Positions 45,852 to 55,281 of a stretch of DNA of 64,000 nucleotides are shown one piece after another. Location of the stretch: contig NZ_LT906436.1 in NCBI RefSeq assembly GCF_900187225.1, positions 1,364,001-1,428,000 on the forward strand, given 5' to 3'. Position numbers and translations under genes: made by a program. The notes beneath the pieces are model-generated. The model ran no database searches. It had not been told where the DNA came from and saw only the letters and a program-made list of their open reading frames with translations. This DNA is from Listeria monocytogenes. Lineage in GTDB: Bacteria; Bacillota; Bacilli; Lactobacillales; Listeriaceae. Numbering within the stretch: the first letter of the stretch is position 1; every line of letters starts with the position of its first letter.

Positions 45852-45880
45852 TTGAGTAATAAAATTAAAAATGTTATGAT
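45852..45880 (+). promoter_or_regulatory. SigA-type promoter of bilE
   Basis: TTGAGT, 17 bases, TATGAT with an extended -10 TG. A poor SigB-like pair, GTTT (45793-45796), 13 bases, GGAATA, lies further upstream; bilE is reported to be SigB-dependent, but this match is weak. Confidence 0.65.
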
Positions 45881-45920
45881 ATAGAACATACATTCGATTA
45901 AAAAGGAAAGGGATGAAAAA

Positions 45921-46907
45921 ATGATTCGTTTTGATAATGTATCCAAAAAATACAGCGATGATAAAACAGCAGCAGTAAATAATGTAACTTTGGACATAAA
46001 AGACGGCGAGTTCTTTGTTTTCATCGGACCGAGTGGTTGCGGGAAAACAACAACGCTAAAAATGATTAATCGCTTGATTCCACTGACAACTGGAACCATT
46101 TATATTAATGAAAAGCGAATTAGTGATTATGATATTCATGAACTTCGCTGGGATATCGGCTATGTTTTACAACAAATTGCGCTCTTTCCTCACATGACTA
46201 TTGAAGAAAATATCGCTATCGTTCCAGAATTGAAAAAATGGAGCAAGGAGAAAATTCATGACCGGATTACGGAATTATTAGATAGTGTTGGCTTGGACCC
46301 TGAAAGTTATCGTCATCGCAAACCAGCTGAATTATCTGGTGGTGAACAGCAACGGGTTGGTGTTGTTCGTGCGCTTGCAGCAGATCCAGGAATTATTTTG
46401 ATGGATGAACCCTTCAGTGCGCTTGACCCCATTTCTCGCCAACGCTTACAGCAAGATATTTCCGCACTTCAAAAGAAAATCAAGAAAACGATTGTATTCG
46501 TTACCCACGATATGCAAGAAGCTTTGGCGCTAGGTGACAGAATTTGCGTAATGCAAGGCGGCGAAATTGTCCAAGTAGCAACACCACAAGAAATTATGAA
46601 AAATCCAGAAAATGACTTCGTTAAAGACTTTTTAGCATCCGGACATGCTTTCAATACGCCAATTTTAGAAGCAAACTTTACGGTGAATGACTTAATAGAA
46701 GCTGATCTGTTTTATTCGTACCAAACTAGTGATGGTACACTTGGAATTTCATCAACGGAGCCTGTCGAAAATCTTGTTCGGCGAATCGCGGAAGAACAAT
46801 CAATTCCTGTTACGGACGAAGCAGGTAATTATATCGGTACAGTGTCAAATAAACATGTGATGCAATTCTTAGCGCGTCATCTGGAAAGTTCAGGTGAGCT
46901 TGTATGA
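45921..46907 (+). CDS. bilEA: BilEA, ABC transporter ATPase (OpuB/OpuC type)
   Basis: The 328-residue ATPase of the bile exclusion system BilE. It has Walker [10 protein letters not shown], signature [15 protein letters not shown] and Walker [14 protein letters not shown]. The C-terminal regulatory part is shorter than in OpuCA (residues 240-328), with only one CBS-like segment. It overlaps bilEB by 4 bases (ATGA). The sequence family (OpuA-type) is that of compatible-solute importers; the bile role is taken from Listeria literature and not visible here. Confidence 0.9.
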   Translation: MIRFDNVSKKYSDDKTAAVNNVTLDIKDGEFFVFIGPSGCGKTTTLKMINRLIPLTTGTIYINEKRISDYDIHELRWDIGYVLQQIALFPHMTIEENIAIVPELKKWSKEKIHDRITELLDSVGLDPESYRHRKPAELSGGEQQRVGVVRALAADPGIILMDEPFSALDPISRQRLQQDISALQKKIKKTIVFVTHDMQEALALGDRICVMQGGEIVQVATPQEIMKNPENDFVKDFLASGHAFNTPILEANFTVNDLIEADLFYSYQTSDGTLGISSTEPVENLVRRIAEEQSIPVTDEAGNYIGTVSNKHVMQFLARHLESSGELV

Positions 46908-48418
46908 ATACTCTTATAGATACATTTACTGTCCGTAAAGATGAACTATTCACAGCTTTAGTGCAACATATTCAAATTTCCTTTGTCTCTCTTTTTATAG
47001 CGGTGTTAATTGCTTTACCTCTTGGGATTTATTTAACTAGGCATAAGCGACTCGCTGAACCAATTATTCAAGTAGCCGCTATTTTTCAAACAATTCCTTC
47101 TCTGGCACTACTTGGTTTGTTAATTCCACTCGTTGGTATTGGGATAGTTCCAGCGATTATTGCGCTTGTTATTTATGCCCTCTTACCTATTTTGAGGAAT
47201 ACATATACTGGGATAAAAGAAGTCGATCCTGCCCTTGTTGAAGCCTCACGCGCAATGGGAATGAACAAATGGAAAAGATTATACAAAGTACAACTTCCTC
47301 TTGCTATGCCAGTAATTATGGCTGGTATTCGTACAGCGATGGTATTAATCATCGGTACAGCGACACTTGCTGCCTTAATTGGTGCAGGTGGACTTGGGGA
47401 CTTGATTTTACTCGGGATTGATCGCAACGATAATAGTTTAATTCTTTTAGGTGCAATTCCAGCAGCCTTACTAGCTATTTTGTTTGATTTCCTACTACGT
47501 TTCCTTGAAAAAGCATCTTTCAAAAGCACGATTATTACAATTTCAGCAGGTATCTTATTAACTGCCGCAATTATCGTCGTTCCTTATTTTGCGTCTGATA
47601 AAAAGGAAATTACTATTGCTGGTAAATTAGGAGCAGAACCAGAAATTTTAATTAATATGTACAAATTAGTTATTGAGGATGAAACGGATTTAAAAGTTAA
47701 CGTGAAACCAAATATGGGGAAAACAAGCTTCGTATTCAACGCCCTAAAATCAGGCGATATTGATATTTATCCTGAATTTACGGGCACAGTGCTAGAAACC
47801 TTCTTAAAAGAAAATGCTAAAACACATGATCCAGAAGAAGTGTATACGCAAGCCCGTGATGGTTTGGCTAAAGATTTTGATATGACTTACTTAAAACCAA
47901 TGAAATACAATAACACATATGCACTTGCGGTTTCGCCTGAATTCGCTAAAGAAAACAATTTAGAAAAAATATCTGATCTTGGTCCAGTATCTGACCAAGT
48001 AAAAGCTGGATTCACACTGGAGTTTAAAGACCGATCAGATGGTTATAAAGGCATTCAAGATAAATACGGACTCACGTTCTCCAATTTGAAAACAATGGAG
48101 CCAAAACTGCGATACAATGCAATTAAGTCTGGAGATATCAATTTACTAGATGCCTATTCAACAGATAGCGAACTCGCGCAATATAAACTAAAAGTACTGG
48201 AAGATGATCAGCAGCTCTTCCCTCCTTATCAAGGTGCACCTTTAATGCTGACAAAAACATTAGATAAATATCCAGAACTGAAAAAACCATTAAATAAACT
48301 AGCTGGGAAGATTACAGATGATGAAATGCGCAAAATGAATTACGAAGTGAATGTAAATGGCAAATCAGCTTATACAGTTGCCAAAGACTATTTGAAAGAT
48401 CAAGGTATTATTAAATAA
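46904..48418 (+). CDS. bilEB: BilEB, fused permease and substrate-binding protein
   Basis: A 504-residue fusion. Residues 1-210 form the permease (about five to six helices, with the EAA-type loop [20 protein letters not shown]), followed by one further helix (about 210-230) and an external OpuAC-type glycine-betaine-like binding domain (about 235-504; [18 protein letters not shown] to [18 protein letters not shown]). Permease and binding protein are therefore one chain, unlike OpuC in this window. The terminator follows directly. Confidence 0.92.
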   Translation: MNTLIDTFTVRKDELFTALVQHIQISFVSLFIAVLIALPLGIYLTRHKRLAEPIIQVAAIFQTIPSLALLGLLIPLVGIGIVPAIIALVIYALLPILRNTYTGIKEVDPALVEASRAMGMNKWKRLYKVQLPLAMPVIMAGIRTAMVLIIGTATLAALIGAGGLGDLILLGIDRNDNSLILLGAIPAALLAILFDFLLRFLEKASFKSTIITISAGILLTAAIIVVPYFASDKKEITIAGKLGAEPEILINMYKLVIEDETDLKVNVKPNMGKTSFVFNALKSGDIDIYPEFTGTVLETFLKENAKTHDPEEVYTQARDGLAKDFDMTYLKPMKYNNTYALAVSPEFAKENNLEKISDLGPVSDQVKAGFTLEFKDRSDGYKGIQDKYGLTFSNLKTMEPKLRYNAIKSGDINLLDAYSTDSELAQYKLKVLEDDQQLFPPYQGAPLMLTKTLDKYPELKKPLNKLAGKITDDEMRKMNYEVNVNGKSAYTVAKDYLKDQGIIK

Positions 48419-48455
48419 AAAAGCGAAGTGGCGTAAAAACCACTTCGCTTTTTTT
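48417..48455. terminator. Bidirectional terminator between bilEB and the adjacent helical protein gene
   Basis: A perfect AAAAAAGCGAAGTGG stem with its complement, 8-base loop, A- and T-runs on the two sides. Confidence 0.93.
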
Positions 48456-49284
48456 ATTGTCTAATTAAGTTTTTAACTTTATTAATGTTTGGTTTATAGA
48501 AACGACAATGTGTTTCAAATTCTTTGTTGAATTCAGCGGCTCTTTGGGTTAGTGATTGTTCGTGATCAAGCATCAAACCTTCTTCGAGTAATGGTCTAAG
48601 TGAAATGATTTGATCGAAAACAAGACCGGCATTTGTGTCACTAAGAACAGATACCATTTTCCCAAGTGCTTTTTGTTTGTCCGTGGGTAATTCTTTTTGA
48701 TGAAGATGGAACCATTTTGCTAATTGTTTGCGATTTTTTCGGGTCGCTTCTAAATAAATACTTTGCGCATAAGCTGCTTTAGCAAATGCAATTGATAAAT
48801 TTTCAGCAGATTCCCAGTCTTCTTCCAAAATTTCACCTTGCATTTTGATTTTTTGGTTGAGTAGAGTAATATCTTCTTGATAAACATCCATTTTGCGTTG
48901 TTGTTGTTTATAAACTTCCATCGCTAAATTAAGTTCATCAATAGTTGGCTGCATTTTTTCACCAAAAATAGTATTATCATTTAAAATCAATTGTGTTTGT
49001 TCTATTTTTTCAGCAATAATGCTATCGCGTTCTTTAATTACGTGTGCTCGTTTACCTAAGTATTCAAAATAGAAGTTGTACTTTTGAATGCGATTAACTA
49101 CTGCTTCTGCTTCTTTCACAGTTGCTGGTTCTTCTTGTGAATTTAGTACTGTTACACCAGCCACTTTGCTTAATTTAGTATAAATAATAATTGTAAATAC
49201 TTCACCGTCCAAATTGATTGTGTACGGTAGTTTATGTTGCTGTTCTAAAAGCCTTTTATGTTGTTTTAATAGTTTATCCGTCAT
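48454..49284 (-). CDS. Hypothetical helical cytosolic protein
   Basis: A 276-residue protein that I do not recognise. It is highly charged with long amphipathic, coiled-coil-like stretches (about residues 75-160), no signal peptide and no membrane segment. The N-terminal 60 residues look like a small beta domain (YTINLDGEVFTIIIYTKLSKVAG). AAAGGTG precedes the ATG. It is a single gene behind its own promoter, with a TATATAATT-C-AATTATATA palindrome over the -10. It converges on bilE and lies downstream of mntH, with which it shares no obvious transcript. Confidence 0.75.
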   Translation of the reverse strand: MTDKLLKQHKRLLEQQHKLPYTINLDGEVFTIIIYTKLSKVAGVTVLNSQEEPATVKEAEAVVNRIQKYNFYFEYLGKRAHVIKERDSIIAEKIEQTQLILNDNTIFGEKMQPTIDELNLAMEVYKQQQRKMDVYQEDITLLNQKIKMQGEILEEDWESAENLSIAFAKAAYAQSIYLEATRKNRKQLAKWFHLHQKELPTDKQKALGKMVSVLSDTNAGLVFDQIISLRPLLEEGLMLDHEQSLTQRAAEFNKEFETHCRFYKPNINKVKNLIRQ

Positions 49285-49317
49285 CGTTAATCAACACCTT
49301 TACTACGCCATTAGTAT

Positions 49318-49336
49318 TATATAATTCAATTATATA
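49318..49336 (-). promoter_or_regulatory. Palindromic promoter element of the helical protein gene
   Basis: TATATAATT-C-AATTATATA is a perfect 9-1-9 palindrome that overlaps a TATAAT -10 on the minus strand (49324-49319). It matches neither the Fur nor the PerR box well. AT-richness lowers its significance. Confidence 0.4.
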
Positions 49337-49422
49337 GTATAAAGATGAAAATTTCGAGGGAAAGAAATGAGAAAATTATTTTTAATTGTTTACATAATAT
49401 AATTATTGTCTTCTTTCTTACT

Positions 49423-50769
49423 TTATAATGAGGTCAAAGTATAAAATAACAAGTAGATGTTTAAGACTGCAATGAAAATGGCAACAGCCCAAGAAATGAT
49501 TTTTAACCATGTTGGGTTGACGAATTCGCCCATCTTTTGTTTGTCACTTGTAAACATTACTAATGGGATAACCGCGAATGATAATTGCATAGACAGAATA
49601 ACTTGACTAAAAATTAGTAGTTCATTGATACCGTTTGCTCCGTAGAGTGCTGTGATTATTACAGCTGGAACGATTGCTAGTACACGCGTTAACAAACGAC
49701 GTACCACTGGTTTTAAACGGATGTTTAAGAAACCTTCCATAACGATTTGGCCAGCCAATGTTCCTGTTAAAGTAGAGTTCTGCCCTGATGCAAGTAATGC
49801 TACTGCAAAAACGGTGCTGGCGATACTGCTTCCAAGCGTTGGATTAAGTAATTTGTAAGCATCCTCAATACCAGCGACGTTATGTTGACCGGTCGTATAA
49901 AAGGCAGCAGCAGCTAAAATTAAAATCGATGCATTAATTAATAAAGCAATCGTTAAGGAAAAAGTGGAATCGATAAATGAAAAACGAATTGCCTCTTTCT
50001 TCCCTTCTTTTGTTCGGGCATATTGTCTGGTTTGCACGATAGATGAATGCAAATACAAATTATGTGGCATAACTGTTGCCCCAAGGATACCAAGTGCGAT
50101 ATAAAGCATAGCTGGATTAGTAACAATTTCTGATTGTGGAATAAATCCCTTTGCAATTGCTTGCATATCTGGATGTGACATTACCATTTCCGCCCCAAAA
50201 CATACAAGAATCGTAACCATTAAAGTAATAACAATAACTTCTATGTAGCGGAAACCTTTATGTTGTAAAAATAATACGAGAAAAATATCTAATGCTGTAA
50301 TACAAACGCCCCAGATTAACGGAATACCAAATAGTAAATTAAGCGCAATCGCACTACCGATGACTTCTGCGATATCCGTTGCAATAATCGCTAATTCAGC
50401 TAAAATCCAAAGGACGAATCCAAATGGTTTAGAAAAGTGATCACTAGAGGCTTGGGCTAAATCGCGACCGGTGACAATGCCTAATTTGGATGCAAGTGAT
50501 TGTAGTAAAACGGCTAAAATATTAGAAATTAAAATAACTGATAATAACGTGTAGCCAAACTCTGACCCACCGGCAATAGAAGTTGCCCAGTTCCCTGGAT
50601 CGACATAGCCGACCGCAATAAGTGCACCTGGCCCCATAAAGGCAAATAATTTACGGAAAAATTTCGCGTTTTTAGGAATAGCTACGGAATTATTTACTTC
50701 ACTTAAGCTGGGAGCATTCTGTGCTTTTCTCCAGCTTTGTTTTGTACGTTCTGTTTTATCTTTTTTCAT
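49423..50769 (-). CDS. mntH: MntH, Nramp-family Mn2+/H+ symporter
   Basis: A 448-residue proton-coupled divalent metal importer with 11 membrane helices. The Nramp metal-site motif is DPGNWATS (helix 1) and MPHNLYLHS (helix 6), with GQNSTLTGTLAGQIVMEGF as the transport signature. The open frame extends 36 codons further, but the ATG at 50769 gives the standard N-terminus and lies after a good promoter, with GGGAG just upstream. Expected regulation is by MntR. Confidence 0.95.
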   Translation of the reverse strand: MKKDKTERTKQSWRKAQNAPSLSEVNNSVAIPKNAKFFRKLFAFMGPGALIAVGYVDPGNWATSIAGGSEFGYTLLSVILISNILAVLLQSLASKLGIVTGRDLAQASSDHFSKPFGFVLWILAELAIIATDIAEVIGSAIALNLLFGIPLIWGVCITALDIFLVLFLQHKGFRYIEVIVITLMVTILVCFGAEMVMSHPDMQAIAKGFIPQSEIVTNPAMLYIALGILGATVMPHNLYLHSSIVQTRQYARTKEGKKEAIRFSFIDSTFSLTIALLINASILILAAAAFYTTGQHNVAGIEDAYKLLNPTLGSSIASTVFAVALLASGQNSTLTGTLAGQIVMEGFLNIRLKPVVRRLLTRVLAIVPAVIITALYGANGINELLIFSQVILSMQLSFAVIPLVMFTSDKQKMGEFVNPTWLKIISWAVAIFIAVLNIYLLFYTLTSL

Positions 50770-50800
50770 GCTCCCTGACCTTCTTTCATTTATGATAAAA

Positions 50801-50829
50801 AGTTTACTACGGGAAACATTCTTTGTCAA
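50801..50829 (-). promoter_or_regulatory. mntH promoter with a possible MntR site
   Basis: On the minus strand: TTGACA (50829-50824), 17 bases, TAAACT (50806-50801). The spacer and -10 include GTTTCCCGTAGTAAAC, an imperfect palindrome with GTTT/AAAC ends that loosely resembles MntR operators. Confidence 0.6.
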
Positions 50830-50832
50830 ACG

Positions 50833-50872
50833 AAAAACACAACCTCTATGCATAAATGATAGGTTGTGTTTT
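50833..50872 (-). terminator. Terminator of the opuC operon
   Basis: AACACAACCT/AGGTTGTGTT perfect 10-base-pair stem with a T5 run on the minus strand, directly before the mntH -35. Confidence 0.88.
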
Positions 50873-50881
50873 CGCATATTT

Positions 50882-51553
50882 TTATAAGGCTTCGGTTAGT
50901 GGTTTTCTTTTGTTTTTAACTGGGTTTAGTGTGCGTTCGACCCAACCAAGAAGTACATCGGCTAATATGGCCATTACTGCGGTTGGAATAGCACCAGCTA
51001 AAATAATAGCAGTACCATTTGTTGCATTTGTTCCGCGTACAATAATATCACCGAGGCCTCCTGCTCCAACGAATGTCCCAATTGCTGCTACACCAATAGC
51101 GATAACAAGTGCATTTCGAATACCCGCCATAATAACAGATAATGCGAGTGGCATTTCGATGAGGCGTAGTACTTGCCATTTTGTCATCCCCATTGCCTTA
51201 CCAGATTCTAAAAGCGCTCCATCAACGTTTCTAATGCCCGTGTAGGTGTTTTTTAGAATTGGTAATAAAGAATATAGGAACAAGGACAAGACGACTGTAT
51301 TCGTCCCTAAGCCCATGATAAGCATAAGTACGGCTAACATTGCTAGTGCCGGAATTGTTTGGATGATATTAGCGATTTGGATAACCCAACCAGCTAAGCG
51401 TTTTTTTCTTGCAATATATACTCCAAGCGGTATCGCTATGATTGCTGCGAAGATAACTCCGTAAGCACTCATTAAGAAATGCCGCCAGAACTCTTCCATG
51501 ACATAACTTCCATTTGTTTGGTAATAATCAATTAATTGTTTTAATGTGTCCAT
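50882..51553 (-). CDS. opuCD: OpuCD, compatible-solute ABC permease
   Basis: The 223-residue second permease of the OpuC carnitine importer, with six hydrophobic segments and the EAA-type loop ESGKAMGMTKWQVLRLIEMP. AGGAGG precedes the ATG; the gene begins 14 bases after opuCC. It pairs with OpuCB in the membrane. It is last in the operon and is followed by a terminator. Confidence 0.94.
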   Translation of the reverse strand: MDTLKQLIDYYQTNGSYVMEEFWRHFLMSAYGVIFAAIIAIPLGVYIARKKRLAGWVIQIANIIQTIPALAMLAVLMLIMGLGTNTVVLSLFLYSLLPILKNTYTGIRNVDGALLESGKAMGMTKWQVLRLIEMPLALSVIMAGIRNALVIAIGVAAIGTFVGAGGLGDIIVRGTNATNGTAIILAGAIPTAVMAILADVLLGWVERTLNPVKNKRKPLTEAL

Positions 51554-51567
51554 CTTTTGGCACCTCC

Positions 51568-52494
51568 TTAGTTTTTACCTTCAAAGTAATTATTTTTTTG
51601 CAAGAATTCTTGTGCTACGATGGATGGTTCTTTCAACTTGCCATCTGCTTCATAATTAAGTTTTTGCATCTCTTCTGTCGAAATTTTACCTTTTAATTTA
51701 TTGATAGTCGTTTTTAATTCCGGATGTTTCTTTAAAATTTCGTCTGTTGCTAATGCAGATGCATCGTATGGTGGGAAGAATTTCTTATCATCTTTTAATA
51801 GTTTTAAATTGTAAGTTGGGATACGGCCGTCTGTTGAATAACCAAGCGCCACATCCATTTGATTGTTTTTAAGTGCTGTGTAGATTAAGCCGATTTGCAT
51901 GGGGAAGATTTTCTTGAATTCGATATCATAGGCTTTCGAAAATGCTTTATAGCCATCTCCTTCGCGTTCCATCCAAGAATTATCCACACCAGCAGTGAGC
52001 TCATTTTCTACTTTTCGCATATCACTTACGGTGTTTAAATTGTATTTTTTCGCAGTGTCTTGGCGAACCATAAACACGTACGTATTCGCAAAACCGTAAG
52101 AATCAAACCAGGTTTGGTGGAAACGCTCTTCAAAACCTTTCTTAACAGCTGCTAAGGCTTTTTCTGGATCTTTTATAGCTTCTTCGCCTAGCGGACCAAC
52201 TAAATCTGTACCGGTGTATCTAGTAGCAGTAATATCTACATCCCCATTTAACATCGCTTGGTGTTGAACGATAGTTGATCCGAGGTTGTTGACGATTTCT
52301 ACTTTTAAGCCAGTATCGTGCTCAATTAATTCTTTTAAAATATTAGAAACGATTTGAGATTCAGTTGTTGCCATTGCACCGATCCGAATAGTATCTTTGG
52401 AACTGCCTCCAAGTCCTGGTAAAGAGCAGCTAGATAAGAAAAGGGAACTCGTTAGTAGTAAAACGCTGAATAACGCGATAAATTTTTTCTTCAT
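51568..52494 (-). CDS. opuCC: OpuCC, compatible-solute-binding lipoprotein
   Basis: A 308-residue extracellular binding protein of the OpuAC type. The signal peptide ends at the lipobox LSSC with Cys23, then SLPGLGGSS and the binding domain (IRIGAMATTESQIVSNIL onward). The ATG at 52494 has GGGGGAG 6 bases upstream; the ATG at 52521 would overlap opuCB and lacks a site. It starts one base after the opuCB stop. OpuC is the main carnitine transporter of L. monocytogenes by report. Confidence 0.94.
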   Translation of the reverse strand: MKKKFIALFSVLLLTSSLFLSSCSLPGLGGSSKDTIRIGAMATTESQIVSNILKELIEHDTGLKVEIVNNLGSTIVQHQAMLNGDVDITATRYTGTDLVGPLGEEAIKDPEKALAAVKKGFEERFHQTWFDSYGFANTYVFMVRQDTAKKYNLNTVSDMRKVENELTAGVDNSWMEREGDGYKAFSKAYDIEFKKIFPMQIGLIYTALKNNQMDVALGYSTDGRIPTYNLKLLKDDKKFFPPYDASALATDEILKKHPELKTTINKLKGKISTEEMQKLNYEADGKLKEPSIVAQEFLQKNNYFEGKN

Positions 52495-52495
52495 G

Positions 52496-53152
52496 TTATT
52501 CTCCCCCTTCCCGAGCTTCACGGATGGCTTTTGGTGTTAAGCGATATTCTAATTTTCCAAGCGCGAATTCTACTACAAGGGCTAAAATGGTAACCGGAAT
52601 TGCCCCACCAAGAATTAAGTCTGGACGGTATAAGTTTAAACCATTAAAAATAAAGTCTCCTAGTCCACCAGCTCCAATGTAAGAAGCAAGCGTCGCCCAA
52701 GCGATAACGTATACAGCAGATAAACGAATACCAGCCATAATAACGGAGATGGAGTTAGGAATTTCGACATTAACAATTAGTTGCCAATTCGTCATTCCCA
52801 TGCCACGACCAGATTCAATTAGATTTTTATCGACTCCCCGAACACCAATAAACGTGTTTCGTAAAATTGGTAAAAGCGCGTAAATAAATAGCGCAATAAT
52901 CGCTGGTAACGTTCCAACGCCAAGAAACGGAATAATAAACGCCAAAATAGCAAGAGACGGAACGGTTTGCAAAACACTAACAACACCAATAACAAAGTTC
53001 GCTACTTTTGGTGAACGCGTGAGTAAAATCCCAGTTGGTACCGCAACTGCAATACCTAAAATAACAGCAGATAGGGAGATAAATAAATGTTGCCATGTTT
53101 GAACAAGCAAGTTATGGCCGTTTTCTTGAAAAAATGTAACAATTGCGTCCAT
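52496..53152 (-). CDS. opuCB: OpuCB, compatible-solute ABC permease
   Basis: The 218-residue first permease of OpuC, with six hydrophobic segments and EAA loop [26 protein letters not shown] lies inside the end of opuCA, 7 bases before the ATG, and only 3 bases separate the genes, so translation is coupled to the ATPase gene. It is about 30-50 percent alike by eye to OpuCD and to the permease half of BilEB in the helix 3-5 region. Confidence 0.94.
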
Positions 53153-53155
53153 AGC

Positions 53156-54349
53156 TTATCCCTCCTGCTTCATTTCTGGTTCTGTCGTTTTGGAATCCGC
53201 CTGTTCCTCCTGGTTTTCTGTCGCATCTTCTAAAGTACCCCAAATGGAGTCATATACGATATCAACTAAGCTGGCACGAGTAACAATTCCGACAAGCCGT
53301 TTATCTTTATCCACTACAGGAATGTATTTATATCCACGTTTTAGAATACGTTGTACAGTGTCACGAAGCAAGGTATCTTCATAAACATAAAAGACATTTT
53401 TCTCGATAATGTCCATAACAGAAGTTGCTGTACGACGATTTAAATCAATTTGCTCTACGTCGATAAAGCCTTTTAAAACATTACCTTCATCCACAACAAG
53501 TAACGTATCTACTCGTTTTTCTTTCATGACAGTAATCGCAGCTTGGAGTGATTTATCCGCTGTAATAGAGACTGGATTTGTGTTCATGATTTGTGCTACT
53601 TGTGTAACATCAGGTTTCGCTTCGATTAAGCGATCTTTACCTATGAAATCTTCCACAAATGAATTCGCTGGATTGCGCAAAATTTCATCTGGGGTATCAA
53701 ATTGAACGATTTCGCCATCTTTCATAATTACGATACGGTCTGCCAGTTTAATCGCTTCATCCATATCATGGGTAACGAAAATAATCGTCTTACCAAGTTC
53801 TTTTTGCAAATTTTTGAATTCTTCTTGTAGGGAATCACGAGTAATTGGATCTAGCGCGCCAAAAGGTTCATCCATCAGAATCAAGTTTTGCTCTGCCGCA
53901 AGAGCTCTCAGAACACCTATACGTTGCTGCTGTCCACCACTTAATTCGTAAGGGTAGCGGTCCAAAAATTCCTCAGGTAAATCAACTAATTTAATTAATT
54001 CTTTTGCTCTTTCTTGTTTTTTCTCTTCGGACCATTTAAGTAATTTTGGTACAAGGACGATATTTTCGCGAATCGTCATATGTGGCATCAAGCCAATTTG
54101 CTGAATAACATAACCAATAGAACGTCTTAGTTTGACGGGATCTTCCGCCATGATGTCTTTATCATTAATAAATATTTTTCCTTCTGTAGGTTCAATAAGC
54201 CGGTTAATCATCTTCATTGTTGTCGTTTTCCCACAACCACTTGGACCGATAAAACAAACAAATTCTCCTTTATCGATGTTAAGTGTTAGATCATTAACCG
54301 CTTTTTTGCCCCCTTTATAAGTCTTCGTTACGTGTTCGAATTTTAACAC
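53156..54349 (-). CDS. opuCA: OpuCA, compatible-solute ABC ATPase with two CBS domains
   Basis: A 397-residue ATPase with Walker [10 protein letters not shown], signature LSGGQQQRIGVLRAL and Walker B LILMDEPFGALDP, followed by tandem CBS domains (about 245-370) thought to sense ionic strength or nucleotides in this family. The start is GTG at 54349 with GGAGG 9 bases upstream; the longer frame has no better site. It is first in opuCA-CB-CC-CD and is transcribed from a SigB-type promoter about 60 bases upstream. Confidence 0.95.
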   Translation of the reverse strand: MLKFEHVTKTYKGGKKAVNDLTLNIDKGEFVCFIGPSGCGKTTTMKMINRLIEPTEGKIFINDKDIMAEDPVKLRRSIGYVIQQIGLMPHMTIRENIVLVPKLLKWSEEKKQERAKELIKLVDLPEEFLDRYPYELSGGQQQRIGVLRALAAEQNLILMDEPFGALDPITRDSLQEEFKNLQKELGKTIIFVTHDMDEAIKLADRIVIMKDGEIVQFDTPDEILRNPANSFVEDFIGKDRLIEAKPDVTQVAQIMNTNPVSITADKSLQAAITVMKEKRVDTLLVVDEGNVLKGFIDVEQIDLNRRTATSVMDIIEKNVFYVYEDTLLRDTVQRILKRGYKYIPVVDKDKRLVGIVTRASLVDIVYDSIWGTLEDATENQEEQADSKTTEPEMKQEG

Positions 54350-54407
54350 GCCTACACACCTCCATTTTTTCTTTACCACTACCAAAAAATTGGCAATCGA
54401 TAACTAA

Positions 54408-54433
54408 TTTCCCTAACTAGTATAGATTTAAAC
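54408..54433 (-). promoter_or_regulatory. SigB-type promoter of opuC
   Basis: On the minus strand: GTTTAA (54433-54428), 14 bases, GGGAAA (54413-54408), matching the SigB pattern GTTT-N13-17-GGGWAW. The remainder of the 291-base gap before thiT holds the thiT terminator and no gene. Confidence 0.8.
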
Positions 54434-54603
54434 TTTTTAAATACAAAAAAACAGCTTAAAGACAGTGTTACATTCAAACGGAAGTTACTAAACAAGATGA
54501 TTTCGTACTTGTGGCACGTGTGACATCGATGCTAAACTTGTAATCGTGAAAATGAGCATTGTAATAAGCTGCAATATAGTATTTATTTAATTATAACACA
54601 CTT

Positions 54604-54638
54604 AAAAAGGCCCAAAAGCAAATGCTTCTGGGCCTTTT
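54604..54638 (-). terminator. Terminator of thiT
   Basis: AAAAGGCCCA/TGGGCCTTTT stem, with the inner AAGCA/TGCTT extending it; T-run on the minus strand. Confidence 0.9.
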
Positions 54639-54640
54639 GG

Positions 54641-55201
54641 TTATTTTGGTAAGAATAATTTTGGTGAGGTCTTCAATAATATCGAAATAATGATACCTGA
54701 AACAAGGACGGTACCAAGGCAACTGGCCCCATTCATCACGATAGAAAATAGTTGTGCCCCCCAACCTTGAAATGCATAAGCCCCCCAGAATAATACTCCT
54801 GCAACATAGTGCCAAAAATATCGAGCTAATCCTCCAATAATCATGGTTCCCCACGCCCATTCGATTGCCTTTTTGAGTTGATTAGCAGCTAAATTACTTC
54901 GAACTTGCTTGCTGAAGACACCACTGAAAGCAATAAAACTGAATGCCAAAATATACTCAATAATTGCTTGGGATGGCATTAAAATATAAGCCTTACCTGT
55001 TAAGAAATGCAGTAAGCCCCATAATAGTCCAGCGAATCCAGCCGCCCAAAAACCTCGACGGATTGCGATGACATACATTGGAATCATGCCAAGCGAAATG
55101 GAAAAACTGGAACCAATGTCTAGCGGTATGAAACTTAATACCATCGCCACTGCAGCAAAGATAGCACACTCAAGTAAAATGATTAATCGTTTGTTTTGCA
55201 T
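54641..55201 (-). CDS. thiT: ThiT, thiamine-specific ECF transporter S component
   Basis: A 186-residue membrane protein with six hydrophobic segments of the YuaJ/ThiT family, which binds thiamine with high affinity and works with the shared ECF module. Family features are ISLGMIPMYVIAIRRG, GLLWGLLHF, PSQAIIEYILAF and the aromatic-rich GLARYFWHYVAGVLFWG that lines the thiamine site. An open frame runs 46 codons further, but that part is the TPP riboswitch; the true start is the ATG at 55201 with AGGGGAG 11 bases upstream. Expression is controlled by that riboswitch. Confidence 0.93.
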   Translation of the reverse strand: MQNKRLIILLECAIFAAVAMVLSFIPLDIGSSFSISLGMIPMYVIAIRRGFWAAGFAGLLWGLLHFLTGKAYILMPSQAIIEYILAFSFIAFSGVFSKQVRSNLAANQLKKAIEWAWGTMIIGGLARYFWHYVAGVLFWGAYAFQGWGAQLFSIVMNGASCLGTVLVSGIIISILLKTSPKLFLPK

Positions 55202-55260
55202 AAAAAAATAAACTCCCCTCTTCTTTTTGGTCAAAAACGTACCCCAGAAGAAAGCAGTTT
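55202..55260 (-). terminator. Expression platform hairpin of the thiT riboswitch
   Basis: On the minus strand the arm AAACTGCTTTCTTCT pairs with AAGAAGAGGGGAGTTT and is followed by ATTTTTTT. The second arm contains the thiT ribosome site AGGGGAG, so the hairpin can both end transcription and block translation. Confidence 0.7.
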
Positions 55261-55281
55261 CTATGGTTAGAAATGCAATCG

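Noticed and set aside
45858-45880. PrfA box upstream of bilEA
   Set aside because: TTAAAAATGTTATG is off-register with TTAACA-N2-TGTTAA; the halves cannot be aligned with proper spacing.
50856-51245. 129-codon frame antisense to opuCD
   Set aside because: Shadow of a hydrophobic gene; the opuCD frame has family motifs and a good ribosome site.
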